Assembly: GCA_016200045.1 (NCBI GenBank)
Contig: JACQFN010000008.1
Span: forward strand, 111,216 to 175,215
Origin: Nitrososphaerota archaeon
GTDB lineage: Archaea; Thermoproteota; Nitrososphaeria; Nitrososphaerales; Gagatemarchaeaceae
DNA: 64,000 nt
Direction of reading: 5' to 3'
The translations under genes and the position numbers were made by a program. The notes under the pieces were generated by a model, which was given only the letters and a program-made list of their open reading frames with translations, was not told the DNA's origin and made no database searches. Shown here piece after piece: positions 16,890-24,891 of this stretch (position 1 is the first letter of the stretch; every line of letters starts with the position of its first letter).

Positions 16890-18017
16890 CTATTTGGGGT
16901 TGGCGACCTGAAGCCGGGATTTTGCTGCGCCGAGCCTGACGATCACATCATCCATCGACCGCAGGGCTTTCTCCAGGGCTGGGACCGTAAGGATGCCGAA
17001 GTGCCCTATCCGGATCATCCTGTCCCTGTCTTCGTAGATCCCTCTTGAAACTACGATGTCATGATCTTTCGACAGCTGTTTCTGGATGCCCCCGGCCAGC
17101 CCCTCCTTGACCCAGAAGGCTGTGACCGTGTTCGCCCGGTACCCTGCCTCAGCCACAAAGTCGAGCCCGAGACTCGCAACGTTTGCTCTGACGGTTTCTC
17201 CCAGGTCGCGGTGCCTGAGCCATCTCTTCTCGATCCCTTCTTCCTTGACCTCTTCAAGGGCCGCCTTCAGGGCAAGGAGCACTTGAATCGAGGGGGTCGC
17301 GAGATACATCCTCGGGTCTTCCATGACCGGCTTCCACCGGAGCAGATTCATGTAGTATGATTCAATCGGCTCCTTTCTCTTCTCCATGTATTCCAGAGCC
17401 CTCATCGAGGTGGCCACCATCACCGCGCCGGGAGCCCCTCCGATGGCCTTCTGCGAGGCCGTGAAAGCAATGTCGGCCCCGAGCCTGTCGAAATCGAGCT
17501 CGACCCCTCCCACCCCGCACACCGAGTCGACCACCGAGTAGACCCCGGCCTTGGCGCACTCGTCGACCAGCTCTTTGATCGGATTGCAGACCGAGGCTGC
17601 CGTGTCGACATGGGTAACGAACACGGCTCGATACTTCTCCTTGCGAAGCCTTTTCCTCAGGTCGTCGGGGTCGGCGTGGACCCCGTCTCTGTAGTCAATC
17701 GATTCAGCCCTTGCCCCGTGAATCTGGTTCAGCATCAGCATCCTCTTCCCAAAGTATCCCGTCCTCAGGGTCAGCGTCTTGTCACCGTGGGAGACCAGGT
17801 TCGTGACGGCAGTCTCCATCCCGATGGTGCCTGAGCCCGAAAACACGAACTGGAACCCCTTTTCATTTCTGAAAACGTATCTAGCAAGGGAGACGATCTC
17901 CTTGAACGACTCGTAGAATTCCGGACCCACATGCGGCATCTGGGGCCCAGCCATGGCGTCCCTCACCTTCTTGGACAGGTTGGTTGGTCCGGGTATCAGG
18001 AGAAGCTTCTCTGGCAT
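16890..18017 (-). CDS. Class V aminotransferase, alanine/serine-glyoxylate type
   Basis: A 375-residue PLP enzyme of the serine-pyruvate/alanine-glyoxylate aminotransferase group. Features are LLIPGPTNLS at the start, the GSGTIGMETA phosphate-binding turn near 62, VTHVDTAASVCNP near 133, DSVCGVGGVELDFD near 163 with the cofactor Asp, and TASQKAIGGAPG near 186 with the Schiff-base Lys. It would interconvert glycine/glyoxylate with alanine or serine. A TATA-like TTTTTATTTGCC near 18045 lies about 30 nt upstream of ATG 18017. The upstream neighbour on the same strand is a SerB-like phosphatase, so a link to serine/glycine metabolism is reasonable. Confidence 0.9.
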   Translation of the reverse strand: MPEKLLLIPGPTNLSKKVRDAMAGPQMPHVGPEFYESFKEIVSLARYVFRNEKGFQFVFSGSGTIGMETAVTNLVSHGDKTLTLRTGYFGKRMLMLNQIHGARAESIDYRDGVHADPDDLRKRLRKEKYRAVFVTHVDTAASVCNPIKELVDECAKAGVYSVVDSVCGVGGVELDFDRLGADIAFTASQKAIGGAPGAVMVATSMRALEYMEKRKEPIESYYMNLLRWKPVMEDPRMYLATPSIQVLLALKAALEEVKEEGIEKRWLRHRDLGETVRANVASLGLDFVAEAGYRANTVTAFWVKEGLAGGIQKQLSKDHDIVVSRGIYEDRDRMIRIGHFGILTVPALEKALRSMDDVIVRLGAAKSRLQVANPK

Positions 18018-18060
18018 CTGGCCATCAAATCACGGTTCGGTTGGCAAATAAAAACGCTCC

Positions 18061-18696
18061 CTACAGGTGTGCCAGTATGTCGGTCAGCTTCTCTATGTGT
18101 ATTATCTCCGGGTCATTCACCCTCGTGGAGTGTGCAAGCATGAACCCCTTCCTTGCCGACTTCAGGAAAGTGATGTCGTAGGCTGTGTCACCGACCGCGA
18201 TCGTCCTCTCAGGCGGAATCCCCAGGCCGGAAAGCATCTTCCGGTACGCGACATCCTTGCGCGTGGGGTCGACCCTCCCGACCCCATTGGGCAGGACCAT
18301 CCCGTTCCTGTCGAACCTCAGCCCGTTGGCCACCCACCTGGTGATCCCAAGGTCGGAAGCCACCTTCTCCGCGAGGATGTCAATCCCGGAGGTGACGATT
18401 ACCGAGTCGACCCCTCTCTTTCTCAGAGCGGCTACCGTCTCCTTTGCCTCGGGACGCAGCCTGTATTTCGAGAGGATCAAGTCGACCTTGTCCCTGGTGA
18501 CAGCTGGAGGCCAGGAACCTATGTCTCTCCTCATGAACTCCCCGTAGTCTATCTTGCCTTCGCTGTAGAGCTTCAGCGACGCCTCGCCGTGCTTCGTGGT
18601 CCCGAAGTGCTTGTGAAGCGCCACCCAGCTGCTGTCCTGTTCCAGCAGGGTTCCGTCCATATCAAAAGCGGCAAGCAGAATCCTTCCGTCCTTCAA
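18061..18696 (-). CDS. HAD phosphatase, phosphoserine-phosphatase-like
   Basis: A 211-residue HAD subfamily IB hydrolase. Motif I is AAFDMDGTLLEQDSSW with the nucleophile Asp near 11, motif II VDSVIVTSG near 96, a Lys in DPTRKDVAYRK and motif III VGDTAYDITFL near 168; the helical cap lies between about 20 and 80. These match SerB-like enzymes, although some members act on other phosphates. It starts at TTG 18696, overlapping the argS stop by 4 nt, so it is translationally coupled to argS. With the class V aminotransferase next downstream, a role in serine formation is likely but not proven. Confidence 0.8.
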   Translation of the reverse strand: MKDGRILLAAFDMDGTLLEQDSSWVALHKHFGTTKHGEASLKLYSEGKIDYGEFMRRDIGSWPPAVTRDKVDLILSKYRLRPEAKETVAALRKRGVDSVIVTSGIDILAEKVASDLGITRWVANGLRFDRNGMVLPNGVGRVDPTRKDVAYRKMLSGLGIPPERTIAVGDTAYDITFLKSARKGFMLAHSTRVNDPEIIHIEKLTDILAHL

Positions 18697-20591
18697 ATCC
18701 TGTCCCTGTATCCGATGCCCATCAGGCGCAACCCCTGGGCGAGGACCTTACTCGAGGCGTCGACCAAGGCCAGCCTCGCATCCCGGAGCGCCTCGTCCTC
18801 CTCCCTGTTCACCTGAACGTTCTCATAGTAGTCGTTGATCGCAACGGCCAGCTCGTGGGAGTACCGGGCGATTTCCTTAGGGGAGAAGTACTCCGACGCC
18901 GTCCCCACGGCGATGTCGAGCATCGACATCTTCTTCCCGAGAGCCAGCTCCTCTCTCTTGGTGAGCTTGGATGCGGAAGCGATGTCGATGGATGGTCTGC
19001 CGGTCGACTTGGCAAGTATCCTCCTGGCCCGGGCGTAGGTGTAGAGGAGGTAGGGCCCGGTGTCGCCGTCGAAGCGGATGGAATCCTCGATGTCGAAGAC
19101 AATCATCTTGTCCGGGTCCTGTTTCAGAAGCTCGTACCTAAACGCCGCAACGGCGACAGCCTCCGCCACGTCCTGAACCCAATCTTCTGATTCTGTCGTG
19201 TTTCTCTTCCTCGTCTCCGTCTCCGCCCTTTCCTTCAAGGCCGCGAGCACAGAGTCGACGTTGACGTACAGCCCCTTCCGCCCAGACATTTGGGCGAAGT
19301 CTCCGCTAATCTCGAAGCCCAGCTGCTCTGCTGTTTTCTTGGACAGGGCGACGACTTCGTAGCTCCTGTGCCTGTATCTCTTTGACGCGCCGGCCTGGAG
19401 CTTGTCAAGTACCTTGCTGACAATCCTCTGCAGGTAGCTCTGACGGGTGTCGATCACGGATATCGCCAGGTCGGCCGAACCAAAATTGATCTTGACCTTT
19501 GATTTCTCGAGCCGAGAAGTGTACAGGGCCCTCCCGTCAGGCTGCCTTCCCTCGTACACTTCGTAGCCGAAGGGGTCTTCGACGAGGCCTATCTTCCAAG
19601 CTGCGTAGGGGATGTCCTTCGCAACATAGACCGTCGTCCCGTCCGACCTGACCACCACCTTCTGCTCGCCCGTCTCCGAGTCCGGGATTACCCAGCACCC
19701 TTTGTTCTCGCCCTCCGTTTCGAGCTTGACGTAGTCGTCGCGCTTGAGCTTCTCGAAGACGTTCTCCCACATCCCCGAGTGGACGATCTGCGACTCCCAG
19801 TTGAGCAGGTCATAGGAAGCTCCTATCCGCCAGCAGGTGGAAAGCTGCGCAGCCAAGATCCTGTCCACTATCTTTCTCGTGTATTCGGCGACCTCTCCCT
19901 TTCCCCTCTCGATCTCCTTCAGGACCAGCGACTGTTTCTCCTTTAGCTTCGGGTCTTTGGCATATTCGGAATTCACCTTTGAGTACACGACGTCGCCGCA
20001 GTAAGCATCGAACTTAGTCCCCGCGGGCGGGTCGTCGCTCATCCCGAGGAACTTGAAGCCCACTATGACGTCCGCGACCTGAGCCCCCGAATCGTCGATG
20101 TAGTTCAACGCCTGGACCGTGTTCCCTGCGTGCCTCAGAATCCGGACCAGTGAGTCTCCCATGACGAGGTTTCTGGCGTGACCGACGTGGAGCGCCTTGT
20201 TGGGGTTCACGTTGGTGTGCTCGACCGCGATTGAAGCCCCGGTTGGGGCGGAGCTCCCCGGCTCATCCGACCCGGCTATTTCTCCGATTGAATCGAGCAT
20301 GAATTGTGGGAACTTGAGGGTGAAGTTCAGGTACCCGCCCGGATGTGCCGTCACGGATGAGACGTAGCTTGTCTTTCCCACTGAGGCCGTGATCCTGTCA
20401 GCCAGCCTCAGGGCGGTTTCCGCTGGCTTCTTCCCTTCCTTGCTCGCGATTCTGATGGCGACCGGGCTGGAGAGGTCCCCGTACGAAGGATTCGGAGGGA
20501 GCCCAACCTCAGGGTCTGCGTCGTGGCCCAGGTCTTTCGTTGCGTTCGCGACCAGGCCTCCCACCTCCTCCTCAAACTCTCGGAACTTCAC
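18693..20591 (-). CDS. argS: Arginyl-tRNA synthetase
   Basis: A 632-residue class I synthetase charging tRNA-Arg. The N-terminal additional domain (about 1-115) includes PSYGDLSSPVAIRIA; the catalytic domain has the HIGH-type motif ALHVGHARN near 133; the late region has DIEDSIRFDGDTGPYLLYTYAR near 525; and the DALR anticodon-binding domain closes with EDEALRDARLALVDAS. GTG 20591 is chosen because a GCTTTTAACACT element is centred about 26 nt upstream. The gene stands divergent to tRNA-Arg(CCG), 79 nt away, and is coupled to the SerB-like gene by a 4-nt overlap. Confidence 0.95.
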   Translation of the reverse strand: MKFREFEEEVGGLVANATKDLGHDADPEVGLPPNPSYGDLSSPVAIRIASKEGKKPAETALRLADRITASVGKTSYVSSVTAHPGGYLNFTLKFPQFMLDSIGEIAGSDEPGSSAPTGASIAVEHTNVNPNKALHVGHARNLVMGDSLVRILRHAGNTVQALNYIDDSGAQVADVIVGFKFLGMSDDPPAGTKFDAYCGDVVYSKVNSEYAKDPKLKEKQSLVLKEIERGKGEVAEYTRKIVDRILAAQLSTCWRIGASYDLLNWESQIVHSGMWENVFEKLKRDDYVKLETEGENKGCWVIPDSETGEQKVVVRSDGTTVYVAKDIPYAAWKIGLVEDPFGYEVYEGRQPDGRALYTSRLEKSKVKINFGSADLAISVIDTRQSYLQRIVSKVLDKLQAGASKRYRHRSYEVVALSKKTAEQLGFEISGDFAQMSGRKGLYVNVDSVLAALKERAETETRKRNTTESEDWVQDVAEAVAVAAFRYELLKQDPDKMIVFDIEDSIRFDGDTGPYLLYTYARARRILAKSTGRPSIDIASASKLTKREELALGKKMSMLDIAVGTASEYFSPKEIARYSHELAVAINDYYENVQVNREEDEALRDARLALVDASSKVLAQGLRLMGIGYRDRI

Positions 20592-20670
20592 GTGGGTTCT
20601 TCCTGATGCTGGAGTGTTAAAAGCTCTGGTTCCCCCAACCCTTGTTAAGAGAGGGCGCTGGGGCGTGTTC

Positions 20671-20746
20671 GGGCCCGTAGCCTAGCACGGATCAGGGCAT
20701 CAGCCTCCGAAGCTGAAGATCGTGGGTCCGAATCCCACCGGGCCCA
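20671..20746 (+). tRNA. tRNA-Arg (CCG)
   Basis: A full cloverleaf: acceptor GGGCCCG/CGGGCCC, D stem GCCT/GGGC, anticodon stem with loop CTCCGAA giving anticodon CCG, T arm GTGGG-TCCGAAT-CCCAC, discriminator A at 20746 and no encoded CCA. The last 12 bases of the T and acceptor stems recur at 21638-21649, flanking a toxin-antitoxin pair. Confidence 0.92.
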
Positions 20747-20843
20747 TTTATCAAACGGAATTTGAAATCAACCAGTTCCACTTTCGAACGTCATTCCCAT
20801 AATCGGAGAGATTGGGTATTCCTATTTACGCGGCCCACAAGGT

Positions 20844-20855
20844 TCAAATATTGGG
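20844..20855 (+). promoter_or_regulatory. TATA element of the vapB-like gene
   Basis: TCAAATATTGGG centred about 24 nt before the ATG at 20873. It fixes the antitoxin start at MIETV rather than at the frame opening at 20762. Confidence 0.5.
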
Positions 20856-20872
20856 CCTCAAGTCGTAACGGT

Positions 20873-21115
20873 ATGATCGAGACGGTCACGATTGACGAAA
20901 AAGGACGAATGGTGCTGCCTAAGAAGGTCAGAGAGAAGGCGGGCATCAGACTGGGGACGAAGCTAGTTGCAGACGTCCGAGGACCGGGGATCGTCGAGCT
21001 CAGGGATTCCGCCGTCCTAGTTGAGAAGGTGCAGGAAGTTGCGGCAAAGAAACTGACTGGATGGAAGGAGGAGGAACACAAGGAGGACAGGTTGATCATG
21101 GATTACGCAAAGTGA
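20873..21115 (+). CDS. AbrB/SpoVT-domain antitoxin, VapB-like
   Basis: An 80-residue DNA-binding antitoxin. The first 45 residues are a swapped-hairpin AbrB domain (VTIDEKGRMVLPKKVREKAGI, then GTKLVADV and GIVELRD). The charged C-terminal tail, with KLTGWKEEEHKEDR, is the part expected to wrap the toxin. ATG 20873 agrees with the TATA element. The PIN-domain gene begins 7 nt after the stop, the usual vapBC arrangement, and VapB with VapC normally represses its own promoter. The pair lies just downstream of tRNA-Arg. Confidence 0.85.
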   Translation: MIETVTIDEKGRMVLPKKVREKAGIRLGTKLVADVRGPGIVELRDSAVLVEKVQEVAAKKLTGWKEEEHKEDRLIMDYAK

Positions 21116-21122
21116 ACGATTA

Positions 21123-21512
21123 TTGCAACGATTGTTGGACACGCTAGTACTAGTTGGTGCGCTGAATCCGAAGGACGGGCTGCACAAGGAGGCTCTGCGC
21201 CATCTGGAATCACTTTCTGGGGATTCGGAGACGTTTCTTCCTGTTTCCTGCGCGTTCGAATTTGACCTCGTCTTGAAAGGACGAAGTTACACTCTCAAGG
21301 AGCGCGAGAACGCACTTGAATGGCTCTCCTACTCTGTTCCGGATGACAAACTGTCGTGTAATTCATTGCCTTCCCTAAGAGCTGCCATCAGGCTACAGGA
21401 GAAAGGTATGGGATACTTCGATTCGATGATCGCTTCTCTTGCCCTTGAGTCAGGCGCGGTCGTAGTCACAAAGGATAGAGAAATCTCAGAAGTTGTCAGA
21501 ACGGAGTGGTAA
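21123..21512 (+). CDS. PIN-domain toxin, VapC-like
   Basis: A 129-residue PIN-domain ribonuclease partner of the AbrB antitoxin. The acidic set is visible: Asp in RLLDTLVLVGAL near 6, Glu in SCAFEFDLVL near 46, Asp in GYFDSMIASLAL near 99 and Asp in VVTKDREI near 118. Such toxins cleave tRNA or rRNA and stop growth when the antitoxin is lost. TTG 21123 is the first possible start; TTG 21132 or 21135 would place the first Asp closer to the N-terminus. The unit is bracketed by a short direct repeat of the tRNA-Arg 3' end. Confidence 0.82.
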   Translation: MQRLLDTLVLVGALNPKDGLHKEALRHLESLSGDSETFLPVSCAFEFDLVLKGRSYTLKERENALEWLSYSVPDDKLSCNSLPSLRAAIRLQEKGMGYFDSMIASLALESGAVVVTKDREISEVVRTEW

Positions 21513-21602
21513 CCTGATGTGAGGGTCCTGGTCTTTCAGCTTCCCATATCGCTCCCGCACGGCTCCAACGAAGTGGTTTCCAGACTCTGACGGCTTCGAG
21601 TT

Positions 21603-21622
21603 AAGAATCCACTTTCCGGACC
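21603..21622 (-). repeat. 20-bp repeat, copy 2 (inverted)
   Basis: Exact reverse complement of 13916-13935. It lies about 15 nt upstream of the 12-bp tRNA-derived repeat, in a gene-free gap between vapC and a membrane-protein gene. Confidence 0.5.
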
Positions 21623-21637
21623 TGTTTGTGTGCGGAC

Positions 21638-21649
21638 CCCACCGGGCCC
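21638..21649 (+). repeat. 12-bp direct repeat of tRNA-Arg 3' end (putative attachment remnant)
   Basis: CCCACCGGGCCC, identical to 20734-20745 in tRNA-Arg and in the same orientation. Together the two copies bracket 20746-21637, which holds only the vapBC pair. This is the layout left by integration at a tRNA 3' end, but no integrase is present and 12 GC-rich bases are a short match. Confidence 0.4.
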
Positions 21650-21725
21650 GCTCGAGACTTTGACGAATCTTGGGCTGTGGCGAGAAGCCGATGACAGCGT
21701 TAAAAGACCTCCAAGATAGCCTCCG

Positions 21726-22199
21726 ATGACGATGGACCTCAGGGCCGGAATCGTTTCTCTCGTGCTGAACGCGATTTCGATTGCCCTCTACCCCGCGATT
21801 TTCTTCCGCATCTACGACCCACAAACGGTCGCCTCATGGGGAACGTCCTACGCATACGTGATGATCCTTTCCGTCTTCGGACTAGTGCTCGCACCGTACT
21901 TTGAGGTCGCTTCATTCACTTCAAAGAAGGGAACGTATTGGAAGGAGGTCTCACGCCTAATTCACGGCCACGTATCGATTCCTTTCATCGGGGGTTACGC
22001 TCTGTCGATTTCGGCGGTTTATCCATCTGCCTTTCTCCTGGCCGGATTTGGTCTTGCATCCTCGACGCTGCTCGTCTATTTCGATTTCGTTTTGGTCGCG
22101 TACCTGGTATTCATCTTCACCTCGTCAGCGATTACGATAATGGCGAACAGAGAGCCTACGATGGATGAACCTCCGCAGAGTTTCGAAACTACACCGTAG
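21726..22199 (+). CDS. Small multi-pass membrane protein
   Basis: A 157-residue protein with about four hydrophobic helices (roughly residues 8-28, 43-63, 82-105, 112-138) and an acidic, proline-containing cytosolic-type tail (EPTMDEPPQSFE). The start ATG 21726 lies 23 nt after a CGTTAAAAGACC element; ATG 21732 is a close alternative. There is no motif that identifies a transporter or enzyme. It is followed by the PurD-like gene, which has its own promoter, so it seems monocistronic. Confidence 0.6.
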   Translation: MTMDLRAGIVSLVLNAISIALYPAIFFRIYDPQTVASWGTSYAYVMILSVFGLVLAPYFEVASFTSKKGTYWKEVSRLIHGHVSIPFIGGYALSISAVYPSAFLLAGFGLASSTLLVYFDFVLVAYLVFIFTSSAITIMANREPTMDEPPQSFETTP

Positions 22200-22264
22200 G
22201 CCAAGTCAAGATTCGCCGCATCCTGCCAACAGATATTAACGGGCATCAGAGAGAAAACACCCCG

Positions 22265-24586
22265 ATGAAGTTTCTTTTCGTCACCCACGAGAGCCTCTCC
22301 GCCGACCTCGCCTGGCAGCTGACCAAGGAGGGACACGATGTCAAGATGTACTGCCATGACCAGGGCGAGAAGGATGTCGGGCTCGGATTCTTCGAGAAGG
22401 TGGAAGAATGGGAGCCCCTCAAGGATTGGGCGGACGTCGTCGTTTTCGACGACATAGGGTTCGGGTCCAAGGCGGAACAGCTTAGAAAGGAAGGGAAGCT
22501 CGTCGTAGGAGGGTCGACGTACACCGACAAGCTCGAGCTCGACAGGGAGTACGGCCAGTCGGAGCTCAATCTCTCAGGGGTCGACATACTCCCCAGCTGG
22601 AATTTCACCTCGTTCGACGAGGCCATTGAGTTCGTGAAGGCGAACCCGGACCGATACGTGCTCAAGCCCAGCGGGAAGGCGCAGAATGAGAAGGAGCTTC
22701 TCTTCATCGGACAGGAGGTCGACGGAAAGGATGTCCTGCAAGTCTTGGAACACTACAAAAACAACTGGTCGAAGAAAATCAAGCAGTTTCTCCTCCAGAA
22801 GTATGCGGAAGGGGTCGAGATAGCGGTCGGGGCCTTCTTTAACGGAAAGGACTTCATGTATCCTATCAATGTAAACTTCGAACACAAACGCCTCTTTCCA
22901 TCCGAGCTGGGTCCGAGTACCGGAGAAATGGGATGTTACGACGAACAAACTGAAGTGCTCACCGAAAAGGGTTGGAAGCGGTTCAGGGACCTAATTCCAT
23001 CAGACTCCATCTGTACCCTGAATCCAGAGACCAGGGAAATCGAATACAGTGTTCCAGACGCTGTAATGAGGTACTCCCATCATGAGAAGCTTGTCTCCAT
23101 CAGAAATAATGCCATCGACATCATGGTCACGCCAGACCACAACATGTACGTGCAGTCCCAGCAGGACTACAAGAAGGGCCGAGACAGGTTTGCCTTCGTC
23201 AAGGCTCGCGAACTTCAAGCCCAATCAGTACTCCCTCGGATAGGGGTCTGGCTGGGCAGAGAAGAAAGTGAGTTTGTCCTGCCGGGAGTGGTCTCGGCTC
23301 ACCGCGACGGTCGGCAGGTGGCCCTCCATAGGTCAATGGATGTCCATATTGAAATGGACGACTGGCTTGCCTTCATGGGCATCTGGCTTTCAGACGGATC
23401 CGCGACCGTTGGCAGCACTTCTGCCAACGTGACAATTGCGCAGAAGGTGCCCCCGAAACGGGACCGGATTAGGAAGCTGTTGAGTCGCCTCCCCTTTACT
23501 TTCAGCGAAAGACCAGCCCAGTTCGATTGCCATGATCGGAGGCTAGTCTCATTCCTCTCGCAGTTCGGGAAAGCACCTACCAAGTCCGTTCCTAATTTCA
23601 TCAAGGTTCTGAGCCCTAGGCAGATAGCAATCTTCCTCGACTGGTACGCGCTCGGAGATGGTACTCAGATGAAGAACGGATTTAGGATCTTCTACACTTC
23701 GTCCGAAAGACTGGCGGGGGACGTCCAAGAACTCCTTCTAAAGATTGGAAGGCTCGGAACCGTCAAGAGAAGACCCGGAAGAGGACGTGTATGGATCATC
23801 GACCACTGGGCTGACGCTTCAAGGGACCAATTCGAGGTAATCGAACGGGTAAGGAAGCTAAATTCCTGGATTGACAGTCGTGACATTGCTTCCGTCGATT
23901 ATCACGGCGATGTCTACTGCGCCGAAGTAAAGAATCACATCATGTACGTACGTAGGAACGGGAAGCCATACTGGTGCGGCAACACTCACAGCTACTGGGT
24001 AAAGAGTAACCCTGTCTTCGAGAGGACTCTGCTGAAGATGAAGGAGAAGCTCGCAGCAAGCGGCTACGTCGGCTACATCGATATCAACTGCATAGCAAAC
24101 CCCAAAGGAATATGGCCCTTGGAGTACACTTCGAGGTTCGGCTACCCAACGATCAGCATCCACATGGAAGGGGTTACCAGCGAGTGGGGCACCTTTCTGC
24201 ATGAACTAGCCTCCGGGGAAGAAACTGCTTTGAAGACGAAGAAGGGTTACCAGGTTGGCGTAGTAGTCACGATTCCTCCGTGGCCGTTCGAGGACGAAAA
24301 GGCGTTCAAGAAATACTCAGAGGGCGCTACCATCCTGTTCAAGCGCCCGAACCTGGACGGAATCCACATCGGGGAGGTGAAGCTGGAGGAGGGGGACTGG
24401 AGGATCGCAGGCAACTCGGGCTACGCGCTCGTCGTCACCGGCTCGGGTCCGACGATGTCAGACGCAATCGAGAGGGCGTACCAGAACGTCAAGAACGTGA
24501 TGATTCCCAACATGTTCTACAGGAACGACATTGGGCAGAGATGGACCCACGACAGCGACAGGCTGCTCTCTTGGGGCTACCTCTAG
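22265..24586 (+). CDS. PurD-like ATP-grasp ligase interrupted by an intein
   Basis: A 773-codon precursor. Without the intein (residues 224-573) the host protein is 423 residues, the usual size of phosphoribosylamine-glycine ligase. Host signatures are the ATP-grasp lysines in RYVLKPSGKA near 131, QKYAEGVEIAVGAFFNG near 178, the nucleotide-binding HKRLFPSELGPSTGEMG at 208-223 and, after the intein, GYIDINCIANPKGIWPLEYTSRFG. The N-terminus MKFLFVTHES lacks the glycine-rich GxGGREHA loop of standard PurD, so a divergent or paralogous activity is possible. The expected reaction is ATP-dependent joining of glycine to phosphoribosylamine in purine synthesis. A GATATTAACG element lies about 29 nt upstream of ATG. 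Confidence 0.85.
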   Translation: MKFLFVTHESLSADLAWQLTKEGHDVKMYCHDQGEKDVGLGFFEKVEEWEPLKDWADVVVFDDIGFGSKAEQLRKEGKLVVGGSTYTDKLELDREYGQSELNLSGVDILPSWNFTSFDEAIEFVKANPDRYVLKPSGKAQNEKELLFIGQEVDGKDVLQVLEHYKNNWSKKIKQFLLQKYAEGVEIAVGAFFNGKDFMYPINVNFEHKRLFPSELGPSTGEMGCYDEQTEVLTEKGWKRFRDLIPSDSICTLNPETREIEYSVPDAVMRYSHHEKLVSIRNNAIDIMVTPDHNMYVQSQQDYKKGRDRFAFVKARELQAQSVLPRIGVWLGREESEFVLPGVVSAHRDGRQVALHRSMDVHIEMDDWLAFMGIWLSDGSATVGSTSANVTIAQKVPPKRDRIRKLLSRLPFTFSERPAQFDCHDRRLVSFLSQFGKAPTKSVPNFIKVLSPRQIAIFLDWYALGDGTQMKNGFRIFYTSSERLAGDVQELLLKIGRLGTVKRRPGRGRVWIIDHWADASRDQFEVIERVRKLNSWIDSRDIASVDYHGDVYCAEVKNHIMYVRRNGKPYWCGNTHSYWVKSNPVFERTLLKMKEKLAASGYVGYIDINCIANPKGIWPLEYTSRFGYPTISIHMEGVTSEWGTFLHELASGEETALKTKKGYQVGVVVTIPPWPFEDEKAFKKYSEGATILFKRPNLDGIHIGEVKLEEGDWRIAGNSGYALVVTGSGPTMSDAIERAYQNVKNVMIPNMFYRNDIGQRWTHDSDRLLSWGYL
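22934..23983 (+). other. Intein with LAGLIDADG (DOD) homing endonuclease
   Basis: Residues 224-573 of the PurD-like precursor. It begins with Cys (CYDEQTEVLTEKGWKRF, block A) directly after GPSTGEMG, has block B VTPDHNMYV near 292, and two DOD motifs, WLAFMGIWLSDGSA near 366 and FLDWYALGDGTQ near 457, each with its acidic residue. Block F/G reads VYCAEVKNHIMYV...WCGN, and the next host residue is Thr. The penultimate residue is Gly where most inteins have His, while the terminal Asn is kept. Size (350 residues) and intact motifs suggest an active splicing and homing element. Confidence 0.88.
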
Positions 24587-24873
24587 ACTTGTTGGTCGAG
24601 CCACTCTTCAAGGTCGGACATGACCGCCCTCAGGTCCGGGTATGACTCCCTCATGAGGGCCCGGCTCAGGAAGAACTGAAGCTCCCAACCCTCGAGGGTT
24701 ACCCTTTCGGTTAGATTGAGAATTTCGTCCCTGGCCAGCGGGAACCTGGAGCGTCTCAGCGTAGTTGAAACTGCCGCGGTGAGGCTACTTACTTTGCACC
24801 AGGCCAAACCCGTTCGTTTCTCCTCCGACTGAACAGGAAGTACACAATCCGGGGCATCGTACCTAAGGCCCAT
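24583..24873 (-). CDS. Small helical protein of unknown function
   Basis: Up to 96 residues from ATG 24873; the folded part is probably the last 70, beginning near VSSLTAAVSTTLRRSRFPLA. That segment alternates helices with an FPLARDEILNLTERV turn and ends with an acidic helix SDLEEWLDQQV. It looks like a conserved archaeal protein rather than a shadow because codon use and helix pattern are coherent, but no family is recognised. An AT element TCAAATAAGTC at 24883-24893 lies upstream. A TTG at 24807 is a possible later start. It overlaps the end of the PurD-like gene by 4 nt, converging with it, and is divergent from the M1 peptidase. Confidence 0.5.
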   Translation of the reverse strand: MGLRYDAPDCVLPVQSEEKRTGLAWCKVSSLTAAVSTTLRRSRFPLARDEILNLTERVTLEGWELQFFLSRALMRESYPDLRAVMSDLEEWLDQQV

Positions 24874-24891
24874 CCAGACTTATTTGAGACT

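Noticed and set aside
21486..21824. 112-codon minus-strand ORF after vapC
   Set aside because: It overlaps the membrane-protein start and has no recognisable domain; kept only as context for the repeats.
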